Position numbers and translations under genes: made by a program. A stretch of 64,000 nucleotides of DNA. It comes from Oscillospiraceae bacterium (GTDB lineage Bacteria; Bacillota_A; Clostridia; Oscillospirales; Ruminococcaceae). Shown here in pieces: positions 1-8,713 of this stretch. The notes under the pieces are model-generated. The model was not told the origin of the DNA, ran no database searches, and saw only the letters and a program-made list of their open reading frames with translations. The stretch spans positions 39,018 to 103,017 of the forward strand of contig JAFWUX010000234.1 in the NCBI GenBank assembly GCA_017523995.1, given 5' to 3'. Numbering within the stretch: position 1 is the first letter of the stretch; every line of letters begins with the position of its first letter.

Positions 1-302
1 AGATGACCGGCGTGGAAGGCTATATGGAATCCGCAGGCAGCGGCATTCTCGCAGGGCTCAATGCGGTCAGGGCGATCAAAGGTGAAGCACCGCTGATTCT
101 GCCGCCGGAGACCATGCTCGGCGCGCTGACTGCCTACATCACCGATCCTTATCAGGAGAATCTGCAGCCGATGGGCGCGAACATGGGCATCCTGCCGATG
201 CTCGATCAGAAATTCCGCGGCAAGGACGGCAAGCAGAAAAAATATCAGGCATATGCAGACCGTGCGCTCGCTGCGCTGGATGCATGCATCACAGCAAACT
301 GA
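1..302 (+). CDS. trmFO: TrmFO, folate-dependent tRNA uracil-5 methyltransferase (C-terminal part)
   Basis: This is the last 99 or so codons of a gene that begins before the window. TrmFO is a cytoplasmic flavoprotein that methylates U54 of tRNA using methylenetetrahydrofolate and reduced FAD. The visible part has the family's C-terminal FAD-site stretch (TGVEGYMESAGSGILAGLNA) followed by PPETMLGAL, an ITDP segment and the QPMGANMGILP block, in the usual order. The stop is TGA at 300-302 and the next ribosome binding site follows immediately. Identity is secure from these motifs; the N-terminal dinucleotide fold cannot be seen. The open frame continues to base 1. Confidence 0.93.
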   Translation, partial: MTGVEGYMESAGSGILAGLNAVRAIKGEAPLILPPETMLGALTAYITDPYQENLQPMGANMGILPMLDQKFRGKDGKQKKYQAYADRALAALDACITAN

Positions 303-315
303 CAGGAGCAGCAGC

Positions 316-705
316 ATGAAATTCAATGCGCTGATTCCGGAGCTGACTGTGACGGATCTGGAACGCAGCAGGGCATTTTATGTCGGCGTTCTCGGGTTTC
401 GGATCGAATATGAGCGCCCCGAAAACCAGTTTCTGTTTCTCTCGCGTGAGCGGATTCAGCTCATGCTGGAGGAGGAGAACGGGCACTGGAGCGTCGGCGA
501 ACTGCGCTATCCGTTCGGCAGGGGGATCAATTTTGAGATGACTGTTTCGGATGTGGATGCGCTGTACAGGGCGGTGCTGGATGCCGGTATTACACCGTTC
601 CGTGAGCTGACTGTCAGCCGCTACCGGAGCGGGGATGCGGACATCGTGCAGAAGGAATTTCTCGTGCAGGATCCTGACGGCTATCTGCTGCGGTTTACCG
701 ATTGA
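316..705 (+). CDS. VOC-superfamily (glyoxalase/bleomycin-resistance-like) protein
   Basis: A 129-residue protein of the vicinal-oxygen-chelate fold, which covers glyoxalases, dioxygenases and drug-binding proteins. It opens with PELTVTDLERSRAFYVGVLGF, a typical first beta-alpha-beta half, and closes with FLVQDPDGYLLRF, the usual second-half metal-site strand. The ATG at 316 has AGGAG eight bases upstream. An in-frame start at 253 lies inside trmFO and is unlikely. It follows trmFO by 13 bases and probably shares its transcript. The substrate cannot be inferred; resistance and metabolic roles are both common in the family. Confidence 0.82.
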   Translation: MKFNALIPELTVTDLERSRAFYVGVLGFRIEYERPENQFLFLSRERIQLMLEEENGHWSVGELRYPFGRGINFEMTVSDVDALYRAVLDAGITPFRELTVSRYRSGDADIVQKEFLVQDPDGYLLRFTD

Positions 706-723
706 AATGAGCAAGAGGATATT

Positions 724-1314
724 ATGATTCGGTTCAACGGATGTATGGAAGACATCAAAACCTATCAGACCGGCGAGCTGCCGGAGCTTGCAGTCAGAAT
801 CGAAACGCCGCGCACCGTTGACGATACCATGAAGCATGCCGCGCCGATCGCTGCGGTGCTTTGTCTGGTCATGAGCCTGACGGTGTTCGCGAAAGTGTTT
901 TTTGCAAGGGCTGCGATCGCGCCGGCTGCGGTTGTGATCGGGTTTTTGATCGGGCTTGCGCTGGTGATCGTGCATGAGCTGCTGCATGCGGTCGTCTATC
1001 CGAAAGCGGCTTCCGTCACGGTCGGGAAGTTAAAAGGAAAACTGATATTTGTTGCGCTGGCATCCTATCCGATGTTAAGAGCGCGGTTTATCCTGATGTG
1101 CCTGCTGCCGTTTGTGCTCGGGCTTGTGCCGCTGGCGGTTTTCGTGCTCAGTCCGGCTGACGCAGAATGGCTGAACGGGATGACATTCGGTATGGCATGC
1201 GTCGGGATGATCTCACCGTTTCCTGATGTTTATAATGTCCTTACGGTGCTGCGCAAGGCAAAGCGGACGGACTGCATCATGTTTTATCAGGATGATCTCT
1301 ATAAGATCGGATAA
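724..1314 (+). CDS. DUF3267-type putative membrane zinc metalloprotease
   Basis: A 196-residue membrane protein with about four hydrophobic segments (residues about 40-60, 66-85, 120-142 and 150-165). The second contains HELLHAVVYP, an HExxH zinc-site motif at the membrane face. This matches the layout of DUF3267 proteins, thought to be site-2-like or minigluzincin metallopeptidases. No substrate is known. It begins 18 bases after the VOC gene, with AAGAGGA upstream of the ATG, so the two are probably cotranscribed. The protease role is inferred from the motif only. Confidence 0.7.
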   Translation: MIRFNGCMEDIKTYQTGELPELAVRIETPRTVDDTMKHAAPIAAVLCLVMSLTVFAKVFFARAAIAPAAVVIGFLIGLALVIVHELLHAVVYPKAASVTVGKLKGKLIFVALASYPMLRARFILMCLLPFVLGLVPLAVFVLSPADAEWLNGMTFGMACVGMISPFPDVYNVLTVLRKAKRTDCIMFYQDDLYKIG

Positions 1315-1335
1315 AACGGAAAGGACGGTGCCTCC

Positions 1336-2001
1336 ATGGAACAAAAGGAATACAGAATTCCGCTGCGGTATCGGTTCGGGGAGTTCCGCGCTTCGCAGCT
1401 GCCGCAGGAGGGCGAGGCAATCTGCTTCCGCACAACGTCCTATGATTTTCTCGAGTACACGCATCCGGAATTCGGGCGGGAGATTCGCGTCTATCATGTT
1501 CCGGCGGATGCGGAGCTGCTTGCGATGTATCAGGAGGACGGGGCGCTGCTCTGGATTTCATTCTTTGACGGTGACCGCCGCTATGCGTATTTTGCCGATC
1601 TTCCGTTCGACGGACTCATTGACGATGATATAATACGGCTGCGGCTTGCAGCGATGCAGCTTGTCAGGGATATACCCGTTTCACGGCTGTTCTTTGAGTC
1701 ATTCTTTGACGGCGAAGGAGCGGACTTTGCGCTGAAAATCGGGACACAGGCGGATCTGGCGGAGATCCGCGGACGCTACGGCGACGATACCGGTGCGGTG
1801 AACAATTCGGGTGAATATCCCTCTAAATGGCGCATTCCCTGCGATACCGACCGGTTCCGGATTCTGCTGCTCTGCAGCCAAAACAGCGGTGAGCGCTTTC
1901 GGGAGACTGTCAGCATCATGACAAAACAGATCACGGACGCACTGGTGCCGAAGCTCAATAAGGCGCCCGATTTCCGCGTTATTGATGCGGAATATGATTG
2001 A
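1336..2001 (+). CDS. Hypothetical soluble protein, 221 aa
   Basis: I do not recognise this protein. It has no signal peptide or membrane segment, is rich in aromatic and acidic residues, and looks globular and cytoplasmic. The ATG at 1336 is preceded by GGAAAGGACGG. It follows the DUF3267 gene by 21 bases and is the last gene before the plsX leader, so it is likely the end of the transcript that contains trmFO. No catalytic motif is evident. It could be a lineage-specific protein; its codon use resembles that of its neighbours. Confidence 0.6.
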   Translation: MEQKEYRIPLRYRFGEFRASQLPQEGEAICFRTTSYDFLEYTHPEFGREIRVYHVPADAELLAMYQEDGALLWISFFDGDRRYAYFADLPFDGLIDDDIIRLRLAAMQLVRDIPVSRLFFESFFDGEGADFALKIGTQADLAEIRGRYGDDTGAVNNSGEYPSKWRIPCDTDRFRILLLCSQNSGERFRETVSIMTKQITDALVPKLNKAPDFRVIDAEYD

Positions 2002-2015
2002 AACGAATGGTTCCT

Positions 2016-2082
2016 GTTTTGGGAAACGCTGCACGGAGACGTACAACCTTTCCCAAAGCGGTAATCAAATGATAGTTGTACG
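2016..2082 (+). promoter_or_regulatory. Predicted H-type RNA pseudoknot in the plsX leader
   Basis: Two interleaved perfect or near-perfect stems are visible. Stem 1 pairs GTTTTGGGAAA (2016-2026) with TTTCCCAAAGC (2049-2059), 11 pairs including one G-U. Stem 2 pairs CGTACAAC (2040-2047) with GTTGTACG (2075-2082), 8 pairs. The order A-B-A'-B' gives an H-type pseudoknot with loops of 13, 1 and 15 bases. It ends about 20 bases before the plsX ribosome binding site. A regulatory RNA is an inference; I cannot match it to a named riboswitch class. Confidence 0.4.
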
Positions 2083-2115
2083 GCGGCACTGCCGTCAGAC
2101 GGAAAGGAGCTTATT

Positions 2116-3129
2116 ATGCGTATTATTCTCGATGCGATGGGCGGCGACAATGCGCCGCTGAGTCCGCTGGAGGGTGCTGCAAGAGCAGTCCGCGAGCTTG
2201 GAGTCGAGGTCACGCTCAGCGGTGACGAAAACAAAATCCGCGCACTTGCAAAGGAGCACGAAATCGCACTGGACGGCATTTCCTTCCTGCACACTGAGGA
2301 AGTCATCACAATGGAGGATCAGCCGACTGAGGTGGTCAAATCCAAGAAGGGATGCTCGATGGCAGTCGGTCTGCAGGCACTTGCAGACGGCGAGGGCGAT
2401 GCATTCGTCTCCGCCGGAAACTCCGGTGCGCTGCTCGTCGGTGCAACGATGATCCCGCGCAGAATCAAGGGCATCAAGCGTGCAGCAATGGCGCCGCTGC
2501 TCCCGACCTCTTCCGGGCATGCAATCCTGATGGACGGCGGTGCGAACCTTGAGTGCAGACCGGAAATGCTCGAGCAGTTCGGCATCATGGGCAGCATTTA
2601 TATGGATAAGGTCATGGAGATCAACAACCCGAGAGTCGCGCTTATCAACAACGGCGCCGAGGAGTGCAAGGGCAGAGAGCTCGAGCAGGAAAGCTATAAG
2701 CTCCTCGAGCAGAGCGATGTCAACTTCATCGGCAACATTGAGGCGCGGGATATCCCCAGCGGCACCGCGGATGTGCTTGTCACAGACGGCTTCACCGGCA
2801 ATATCGTCCTCAAGCTCTATGAGGGACTGGGCAAGTTCTTCGGCGGAAAGCTCAAGGAGATGTTCTCCGGCGCGGGCAAGATCGGCGCGCTGTTTATGAT
2901 GGATAAGATCAACGATTTCAAGGATTCGTTTGACTATAAAAAGGTCGGCGGCGCAGTGCTGCTCGGCATCTCAAAGCCGGTGATCAAGGCACACGGCAGC
3001 TCGGACGGCGAGGCATTCTTCCACGCAATCCGGCAGGCGAAAAACTGCGTGGACGGCAAAATCTGCGAGACGATCATCGCGGCGCTTGCTTCGCGCAAGG
3101 GCAGGGAAAAGGCAGAGCAGGCAGAGTGA
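2116..3129 (+). CDS. plsX: Phosphate acyltransferase PlsX
   Basis: A 337-residue cytoplasmic, membrane-associated enzyme that converts acyl-ACP and phosphate to acyl-phosphate, the donor for PlsY in phospholipid synthesis. The start IILDAMGGDNAP, the SAGNSGA segment and the VLVTDGFTGNIVLK block are signatures of the family, and the length is normal. The start is supported by GGAAAGGAGC ahead of the ATG. It heads the plsX-rnc-(unknown)-smc group, an arrangement common in Firmicutes, although no acpP lies between plsX and rnc here. The leader holds a candidate pseudoknot (2016-2082), so regulation at the RNA level is possible. Confidence 0.96.
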   Translation: MRIILDAMGGDNAPLSPLEGAARAVRELGVEVTLSGDENKIRALAKEHEIALDGISFLHTEEVITMEDQPTEVVKSKKGCSMAVGLQALADGEGDAFVSAGNSGALLVGATMIPRRIKGIKRAAMAPLLPTSSGHAILMDGGANLECRPEMLEQFGIMGSIYMDKVMEINNPRVALINNGAEECKGRELEQESYKLLEQSDVNFIGNIEARDIPSGTADVLVTDGFTGNIVLKLYEGLGKFFGGKLKEMFSGAGKIGALFMMDKINDFKDSFDYKKVGGAVLLGISKPVIKAHGSSDGEAFFHAIRQAKNCVDGKICETIIAALASRKGREKAEQAE

Positions 3130-3212
3130 TTCTGCTGCGCTGTATACGTGAAATATCAGCAGATGCGTTTGTTTGCATCTGAGAGCAATCCTGTGTAAAG
3201 GGGAACGATTCC

Positions 3213-3905
3213 ATGAAAGTGAAACCACAAACGGAGCTGGAAGAAAAGATCGGCTACCATTTCAAAGATGCGGCACTGCTCACCGAGGCGCTCTGTCATT
3301 CCTCCTATGCGAATGAGAAGCGCGGTGCTCTGCGCTGCAACGAAAGACTGGAATTTCTCGGAGACAGCGTGCTTTCGATTGTTGTCTCCAATCACCTGTT
3401 CCGCAACTGCACGGAGCTGCCCGAGGGCGAGCTGACAAAGATCCGCGCATCGCTTGTCTGCGAAAAGTCGCTGTTTGAGTGGGCAAAGGTCATCGGGCTC
3501 GGGGATTTTCTCCTGCTCGGTCACGGCGAGGATCAGTCCGGCGGCAGAACCCGTCCCTCAATCCTCTCCGATGCGTTTGAAGCAGTCATTGCGGCGATGT
3601 TCTTAGACGGCGGCATGGATGCCGTCACGCCCTATATCCTGCGGTTTCTGCCGGAGCATTTTGACCGCCCCTCGGAGGCGTTTCACGATTACAAAACCGC
3701 GCTGCAGGAGGTCATTCAGCAGAATCCTGAGGAGCGCGTCGAATATGTGCTCGTCGGCGAGGAAGGACCCGATCACGCAAAGCAGTTCCGCATGGAGGTC
3801 CGCCTCAATTCCAATGTGATCGGCAGAGGCGTCGGCAAATCGAAGAAGATCGCCGAGCAGATGGCGGCGAAGGAAGCCCTGATGCTGATGGGAGAGAAAG
3901 TATAA
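3213..3905 (+). CDS. rnc: Ribonuclease III
   Basis: A 230-residue double-stranded RNA endonuclease that processes rRNA precursors and structured mRNAs. The N-terminal nuclease domain contains the signature NERLEFLGDSVLS near residues 43-55, and a second acidic cluster lies in SDAFEAVIAAMFLDGG. The C-terminal third (about 155-228) is a double-stranded RNA-binding domain ending KKIAEQMAAKEALMLM. Length and domain order are normal. The stop overlaps the next gene's ATG by one base, so the two are translationally coupled. The 83 bases after plsX hold no gene. Confidence 0.96.
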   Translation: MKVKPQTELEEKIGYHFKDAALLTEALCHSSYANEKRGALRCNERLEFLGDSVLSIVVSNHLFRNCTELPEGELTKIRASLVCEKSLFEWAKVIGLGDFLLLGHGEDQSGGRTRPSILSDAFEAVIAAMFLDGGMDAVTPYILRFLPEHFDRPSEAFHDYKTALQEVIQQNPEERVEYVLVGEEGPDHAKQFRMEVRLNSNVIGRGVGKSKKIAEQMAAKEALMLMGEKV

Positions 3906-4303
3906 TGAATATTTATGCTGAGCGTGACAGCGTCTGCATGGGCGATGATGTCACCGCACCGAATGAGGCTGATCTCGAGACGAACGATCAGATGCTGCTC
4001 TCTGCGTTCATGGCATCTGTGGCGGAGTATGTGCCGGAGATGGAAGACGTCATCTGGACGGTGCATGAGAAGAATCGGCGCGGCAGCGTAATCGCGCTGC
4101 TGATTTCCGCTGAAGGCAGCAGAACCTACAGCGTCGCGCTGCAGCGGAAAGACTGCCCGATGAAAAACGCAGGCTTTGACAGCATCTTCTGCCGGTATTT
4201 TTATCCGGATATGCTCGATTTGAAAGCGATCGGCGGCAATCTGAGCTTCAAGGAAAAGGTGCTGAAATTTATCAGTCAGGAACAGGAACGCGAAACCGGA
4301 TGA
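3905..4303 (+). CDS. Hypothetical small protein between rnc and smc, 132 aa
   Basis: Not recognised. It starts one base inside the rnc stop codon (TAATG junction), which implies coupled translation. It ends 35 bases before smc. The first third is acidic (ERDSVCMGDDVTAPNEADLE) and the rest looks like a small alpha/beta domain with several aromatic residues (FDSIFCRYFYPDML). There is no signal peptide and no membrane segment. Its position inside the conserved rnc-smc pair suggests a role in RNA or chromosome housekeeping, but that is only context. Confidence 0.62.
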   Translation: MNIYAERDSVCMGDDVTAPNEADLETNDQMLLSAFMASVAEYVPEMEDVIWTVHEKNRRGSVIALLISAEGSRTYSVALQRKDCPMKNAGFDSIFCRYFYPDMLDLKAIGGNLSFKEKVLKFISQEQERETG

Positions 4304-4338
4304 TCCGTATTTTTGACAGATCATGATGAGGATAACAG

Positions 4339-7300
4339 ATGTATTTGAAATCACTGGAGCTGCAAGGCTTCAAATCGTTTCCCGATAAGATCACGCTGAC
4401 CTTTGACGAGGGTCTAACCGCGGTTGTCGGACCGAACGGCAGCGGCAAGAGCAATATCGGTGATGCGGTGCGATGGGTGCTCGGTGAGCAATCGACCAAG
4501 GAGCTGCGCGGAAAAAGCATGGAGGACGTCATTTTCTCCGGCACGAAAACGCGCAAGCAGATGGGCTTTGCCGCCGTCACGCTGACCATCGACAACAGCG
4601 ACCGCAGGCTCTCCGAGCCGGAGGATGAGGTCGCCGTCACAAGAAAGCTCTACCGCAGCGGCGACAGCGAGTATCTCATCAACGGCAGAAACGTCCGTCT
4701 CAAGGATGTCAACGAGCTGTTCATGGATACCGGCCTCGGCAGAGACGGCTACGCGATCATCGGACAGGGCAGAATCGCCGAGATCGTCGGTGCAAAATCC
4801 AATGAGCGCCGTGATATCTTCGAGGAGGCTGCCGGTGTCTCGAAATTCCGCTACCGCAAACAGGAGGCGGAGCGTAAACTCTCGCAGGCACAGGATAATC
4901 TGCTGCGCCTGACCGATATCACCGCAGAGCTCGAAAGCCGCCTCGGACCGCTCAAATCACAGGCGGAAAAGGCGGAGAAATATCTCGTGCTTGCTGCGGA
5001 ACGCAAGACGCTCGAGGTCTCGTTCTGGGTCTATCGGCTCGGGCGGCAGACCGCACAGCTCGAAACGCTCTCGGAAAGCTATCTCAGGCTCACTGCCGAA
5101 TACGAAAACCTGCAGAGCGATCTGCAGCGCGAGCAGGAAAAACTCGATCTCGCGTTTCAGGATATGCAGCAGGCAACGGTTGACATTGAAACGCTGCAGA
5201 ACAAGATTGTCGCATCGGAGCAGGAAAATGCCGGTGTGACCGCGAATATCGCTGTCTGCAACAATGAGATCGACCACAGCAATGAGAAGATCACAGAGCT
5301 CGAGCGCAGACTTGCCGAGCTCACCGATTCCGACGGCGAATGGGAGCGCAGACTTGCCGATCAGGACAGCTATCTGAAAACGCTGGCAGGTCAGCAGACG
5401 GTGCTCGAACAGGAGATCGCCGCGCAGATTCAGCAGCTTGAAGCGCTCGCAAAACAAAATTCCGAGCAGGGCGACGCGATCAGTCAGCAGGACGCCGCAC
5501 TCCGCGAGCTCTATCTGCAGGAGAATGCACAGCGCGTCCGTGTGGCAGGCATTGAGCGCGACCTCGCAGAGACCAGAGATACCATGCAGCAGGCTGAGGC
5601 TGACGGTTCCTCCGTTGCCGAGCGGCTGAAACAATATGACAAAGAGGAGCAGAAGCTCCAGAAGCAAATCGACGCATCTGCGCAGAAACTGCAGGAGCAG
5701 CAGAACCGCCTGAGCGGATTCCGGCAGCTCGCAGGCATTCGGGAGCAGAAGTTCCAGTCCGCGCAGGATGCCGTCAGCAAGCTCAACACCGAATATGCGA
5801 ACACCCAGCAGCGGCAGCGCATCCTGCGTGACCTCGAACAGAATATGGAAGGCTACGCGGGCAGTGTCCGGCAGATTCTCAAGGTTGCCGGCAGCGGAAG
5901 GCTCGGCGGCGTACATGGCACGGTTGCACAGCGCATCACCGTGGAACCGCAGTACGGTACCGCGATTGAAACCGCACTCGGCGGCGCGCTGCAGAATCTC
6001 ATCGTAGCGAATGAAGACACCGCAAAACGCTGCATCCGTTACCTCAAAGAGGTACGCGGCGGCAGAGCGACATTCCTGCCGTTGACAACGATCCGCGGCG
6101 GAAAGCTGCGCGAGCGGCTCGAGGGCATCGAAGGCTTTGTCGCGCTTGCCTGTGATCTTGTCGGGTTCGATGAGATTTACCGCAATGTCATGGAAAATCT
6201 GCTCGGACGCATTGCAGTCGCCGAGGATATCGACGCTGCTTCGCGCATCGCGAGACAGTTCCAGTATAAGTTCCGCATCGTCACGCTTGACGGTCAGGTT
6301 GTGCATGCGGGCGGTTCGTATTCCGGCGGTTCGGCTGCGAGATCGGCGGGCGTCATCACCCGTACCCACGAGATCGAGGAGACGAACGAAAAGCTGAAAA
6401 CACTCGGCGAGCAGATGGAAACGCTCAAAGCCGATGCAGCAAAGCGCAAGGCGGAATGGGCAAAGCTGCTCACCGATATCGAGGGCGCACAGGCGCTCAT
6501 CACGGAATATCAGGGGGAGCAGGCTGATCTGCAGCAGCAGCTCGCGGCGCTCAAAGTCCGTGCGGCATCCGACCGCGCATGGCAGGAGAATGAAGCCGAG
6601 CAGCGCGCCCGCCTGACCGAAAAGATCACACAGCTCGAACAATCCAAGGCGGAGGCGGAGAAAAAGCTTTCCGCGCTCGAATCCGAAATCAAAGAAGCTG
6701 CTGCAAAACTGCAGTCTGATTCGGAATCGCAGACCAAGCTGCAGAGCGAGCAGGCGATGCTCTCGCAGAACATCGCGGATCAGAAGATCAAGCAGGCGGA
6801 GCTCGCCAAGGATATCGAATCCGAGCGGCACCGCAGAATTACAATGGCGCAGACAATGGAGCAGGCTGCCGATCAGCGTGCAGCGGTTCAGGACAGCATC
6901 CGCGCCGAACAGAAGAATATTGCGGAGAAACAGTCCGCGATCAAAGACCTGACAGAAGGTCAGGATGCACGCCGCGCCGCGATCACCGATATGCAGAATG
7001 AGATCGGCAAGCTGCGCAGAATCCATGACGAAAAGGAAAAGCATACAAACGATATCCGCAAGGGCATGGACGGTTTGCGCGATGCAAGAGAAAAGCAGTC
7101 GCTGGAACGCACGCGCGTTGAGGAACGCAGAAACAATGTCCAGAAGGAGATCGACGATCTCGTGTTCCGCCTGCAGGATTCCTATGAGCTGACACGCTCG
7201 GAGGCGGAGGAGCAGGCAGAGCCGATCGAGAATGTCGGGGAGGCGGAAAAGCAGCTCAGCTCGCTGAAAAACCGCATCCGCGCGATCGGTTCGGTCAATG

Positions 7301-7896
7301 TCGCGGCGGTCGATGAGTACAAAGAGGTTTCGGAGCGCTACAGCTTCATGACCGGTCAGATCAAGGATATCGAGACCGCGAAAACCGAATTGGAACAGCT
7401 CATTGAACAGCTCACGAACGATATGTGCAAGATCTTCCAGGAGAGCTTCATCAAGATCAACCAGTATTTCGGTGAGATCTTTGTCGAGCTGTTCGGCGGC
7501 GGTTCCGCGTCGCTTGAGCTGACCGATCCGGAGCATATTCTGGAATCCGGCATTGAGATCAAAGTCGCGCCGCCCGGCAAGGTCATCAAGAATCTGATCT
7601 CGCTCTCCGGCGGTGAGCAGTCTTTTGTCGCGATCTGCATCTATTTTGCGATCCTGAAACTGCGTCCGGCGCCGTTCTGTATTCTGGATGAGATCGACGC
7701 GGCGCTCGACGAGGTCAATGTCCGCAAGTATGCGCAGTACCTCAAGCACTTCTTCGGGCAGGTGCAGTTCGTTGTTGTCACGCACAGACGCTCCGCAATG
7801 GACGAGGCAAATGTCCTCTACGGCGTCACCATGCAGGAGGACGGTGTTTCCAGATTGCTGCGGCTTGACCAGAACGGCGTTGCAATCACAGAATAA
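4339..7896 (+). CDS. smc: Chromosome partition protein SMC
   Basis: A 1185-residue SMC ATPase that acts with ScpA and ScpB to organise and segregate the chromosome. Walker A (GPNGSGKSN) is at residues 31-39. Two long coiled coils (about 170-490 and 680-1010) flank a hinge domain with GGRATFLPL and GG(S)YSGGSA segments. The C-terminal head has the signature LSGGEQ near residue 1089 and Walker B FCILDEIDAALDE near residue 1112. Length and order are typical. The ATG at 4339 follows GATGAGGATAAC. No terminator is visible downstream; a repeat array follows. Confidence 0.97.
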   Translation: MYLKSLELQGFKSFPDKITLTFDEGLTAVVGPNGSGKSNIGDAVRWVLGEQSTKELRGKSMEDVIFSGTKTRKQMGFAAVTLTIDNSDRRLSEPEDEVAVTRKLYRSGDSEYLINGRNVRLKDVNELFMDTGLGRDGYAIIGQGRIAEIVGAKSNERRDIFEEAAGVSKFRYRKQEAERKLSQAQDNLLRLTDITAELESRLGPLKSQAEKAEKYLVLAAERKTLEVSFWVYRLGRQTAQLETLSESYLRLTAEYENLQSDLQREQEKLDLAFQDMQQATVDIETLQNKIVASEQENAGVTANIAVCNNEIDHSNEKITELERRLAELTDSDGEWERRLADQDSYLKTLAGQQTVLEQEIAAQIQQLEALAKQNSEQGDAISQQDAALRELYLQENAQRVRVAGIERDLAETRDTMQQAEADGSSVAERLKQYDKEEQKLQKQIDASAQKLQEQQNRLSGFRQLAGIREQKFQSAQDAVSKLNTEYANTQQRQRILRDLEQNMEGYAGSVRQILKVAGSGRLGGVHGTVAQRITVEPQYGTAIETALGGALQNLIVANEDTAKRCIRYLKEVRGGRATFLPLTTIRGGKLRERLEGIEGFVALACDLVGFDEIYRNVMENLLGRIAVAEDIDAASRIARQFQYKFRIVTLDGQVVHAGGSYSGGSAARSAGVITRTHEIEETNEKLKTLGEQMETLKADAAKRKAEWAKLLTDIEGAQALITEYQGEQADLQQQLAALKVRAASDRAWQENEAEQRARLTEKITQLEQSKAEAEKKLSALESEIKEAAAKLQSDSESQTKLQSEQAMLSQNIADQKIKQAELAKDIESERHRRITMAQTMEQAADQRAAVQDSIRAEQKNIAEKQSAIKDLTEGQDARRAAITDMQNEIGKLRRIHDEKEKHTNDIRKGMDGLRDAREKQSLERTRVEERRNNVQKEIDDLVFRLQDSYELTRSEAEEQAEPIENVGEAEKQLSSLKNRIRAIGSVNVAAVDEYKEVSERYSFMTGQIKDIETAKTELEQLIEQLTNDMCKIFQESFIKINQYFGEIFVELFGGGSASLELTDPEHILESGIEIKVAPPGKVIKNLISLSGGEQSFVAICIYFAILKLRPAPFCILDEIDAALDEVNVRKYAQYLKHFFGQVQFVVVTHRRSAMDEANVLYGVTMQEDGVSRLLRLDQNGVAITE

Positions 7897-7937
7897 GGGG
7901 ACAGCTTTCTGAAAGAAACCGTTACGCTGATTGGCGC

Positions 7938-8180
7938 TTTAGCAAAATGGAGGCGGGCACTGCCCGCGCAAATTGGATGCAGGCACAGCCAACTGTGATT
8001 GATTCAGGAACACATAATGAAGATATCAAACACAAAAAAGACCTTTAGCAAAATGGAGGCGGGCACTGCCCGCGCAAATTGGATGCAGGCACAGCCAACT
8101 GTGATTGATTCAGGAACACACAATGAAGATATCAAACACAAAAAAGACCTTTAGCAAAATGGAGGCGGGCACTGCCCGCT
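7938..8180 (+). repeat. 106-bp tandem repeat array (2.3 copies)
   Basis: A unit starting TTTAGCAAAATGGAGGCGG occurs at 7938, 8044 and 8150, giving an exact 106-base period with nearly identical copies. Each unit has a short hairpin (GCGGGC-ACT-GCCCGC) and a segment GATTGATTCAGGAACACA. The third copy stops after the hairpin. The same unit recurs near 23.2 kb, and fragments of its core occur at 14.0, 39.7 and 42.2 kb. The 106-base period is not a multiple of three and no coding sense is evident. It is not a CRISPR array, since the spacers would be as conserved as the repeats. Confidence 0.9.
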
Positions 8181-8192
8181 GCGCAGTGCATT

Positions 8193-8315
8193 ATGTTTCC
8201 GGATCAGAACGGCAACATTGTCTGCCTGTTTTTTACCGATTTCGGCGATCCGTTCAAGTGCTTTCAGAGATGTCAGCAGATGATGCAGGAGTATTTGAAC
8301 GCGAATGACACGTAA
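8193..8315 (+). pseudogene. Possible truncated gene remnant beside the repeat array, 40 aa
   Basis: A short frame begins at the ATG at 8193 and ends TAA at 8313-8315. Its product starts MFPDQNGNIVCLFF and reads like the C-terminus of a globular protein (PFKCFQRCQQMMQEYL). There is no ribosome binding site; the sequence immediately upstream is the broken third copy of the 106-bp repeat. I read it as the surviving 3' end of a gene whose front was replaced by the array. A genuine 40-residue gene cannot be excluded. Confidence 0.3.
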
Positions 8316-8336
8316 CAGAAAGAAGATGACAGTACC

Positions 8337-8699
8337 ATGGCAAAATATGTTTTGATGTTTAGTCCGGAGTATTTTGAGACAAGTCTCTGGTCCAAAAACC
8401 AAGCCGCGGATGATGCATTCGGCTGGGGACCGGTCGAATATGAAAAACTGCCGCTTTCCAAAGAGCTTGTCAAAATGCTGAAGATGTTTGACAACAATAC
8501 GGTTGGAATCCTTGACTGGTCAGATCCCGGCAAAGGCGATATCCGTCCGCGGGACGAAGCAGAGGAACACTATCTGACCGGCGTGAAGCTCATGGAAATG
8601 GTGCGCGCAGAACTCGGCGATGAATTTGAGATCATAGACGGGCTCGCCTGGATCAAGCCAAAAAGCATGCGGGGCGAATCGAAATCTGATACAGAATAA
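8337..8699 (+). CDS. Hypothetical protein, 120 aa
   Basis: Not recognised. A soluble protein with many tryptophans and acidic residues (YFETSLWSKNQAADDAFGWG, GILDWSDPGKGDIRP). It has no signal peptide or membrane segment. It starts 21 bases after a possible gene remnant, with AGAAAGAAGATGAC upstream of the ATG, and ends 14 bases before ftsY, so it is probably cotranscribed with ftsY. The family and function are unknown to me; codon use matches its neighbours. Confidence 0.58.
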   Translation: MAKYVLMFSPEYFETSLWSKNQAADDAFGWGPVEYEKLPLSKELVKMLKMFDNNTVGILDWSDPGKGDIRPRDEAEEHYLTGVKLMEMVRAELGDEFEIIDGLAWIKPKSMRGESKSDTE

Positions 8700-8713
8700 G
8701 AAGGAGAAGCAGC

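Noticed and set aside
4957..7785. A 942-codon open frame on the minus strand across smc
   Set aside because: It is the antisense shadow of smc. Codon bias in coiled-coil genes keeps the opposite frame open, there is no ribosome binding site, and the product is Leu/Arg/Asp-rich without motifs.
7938..8180. CRISPR array
   Set aside because: The period of 106 bases with entire units conserved leaves no variable spacers, and no cas genes are near.
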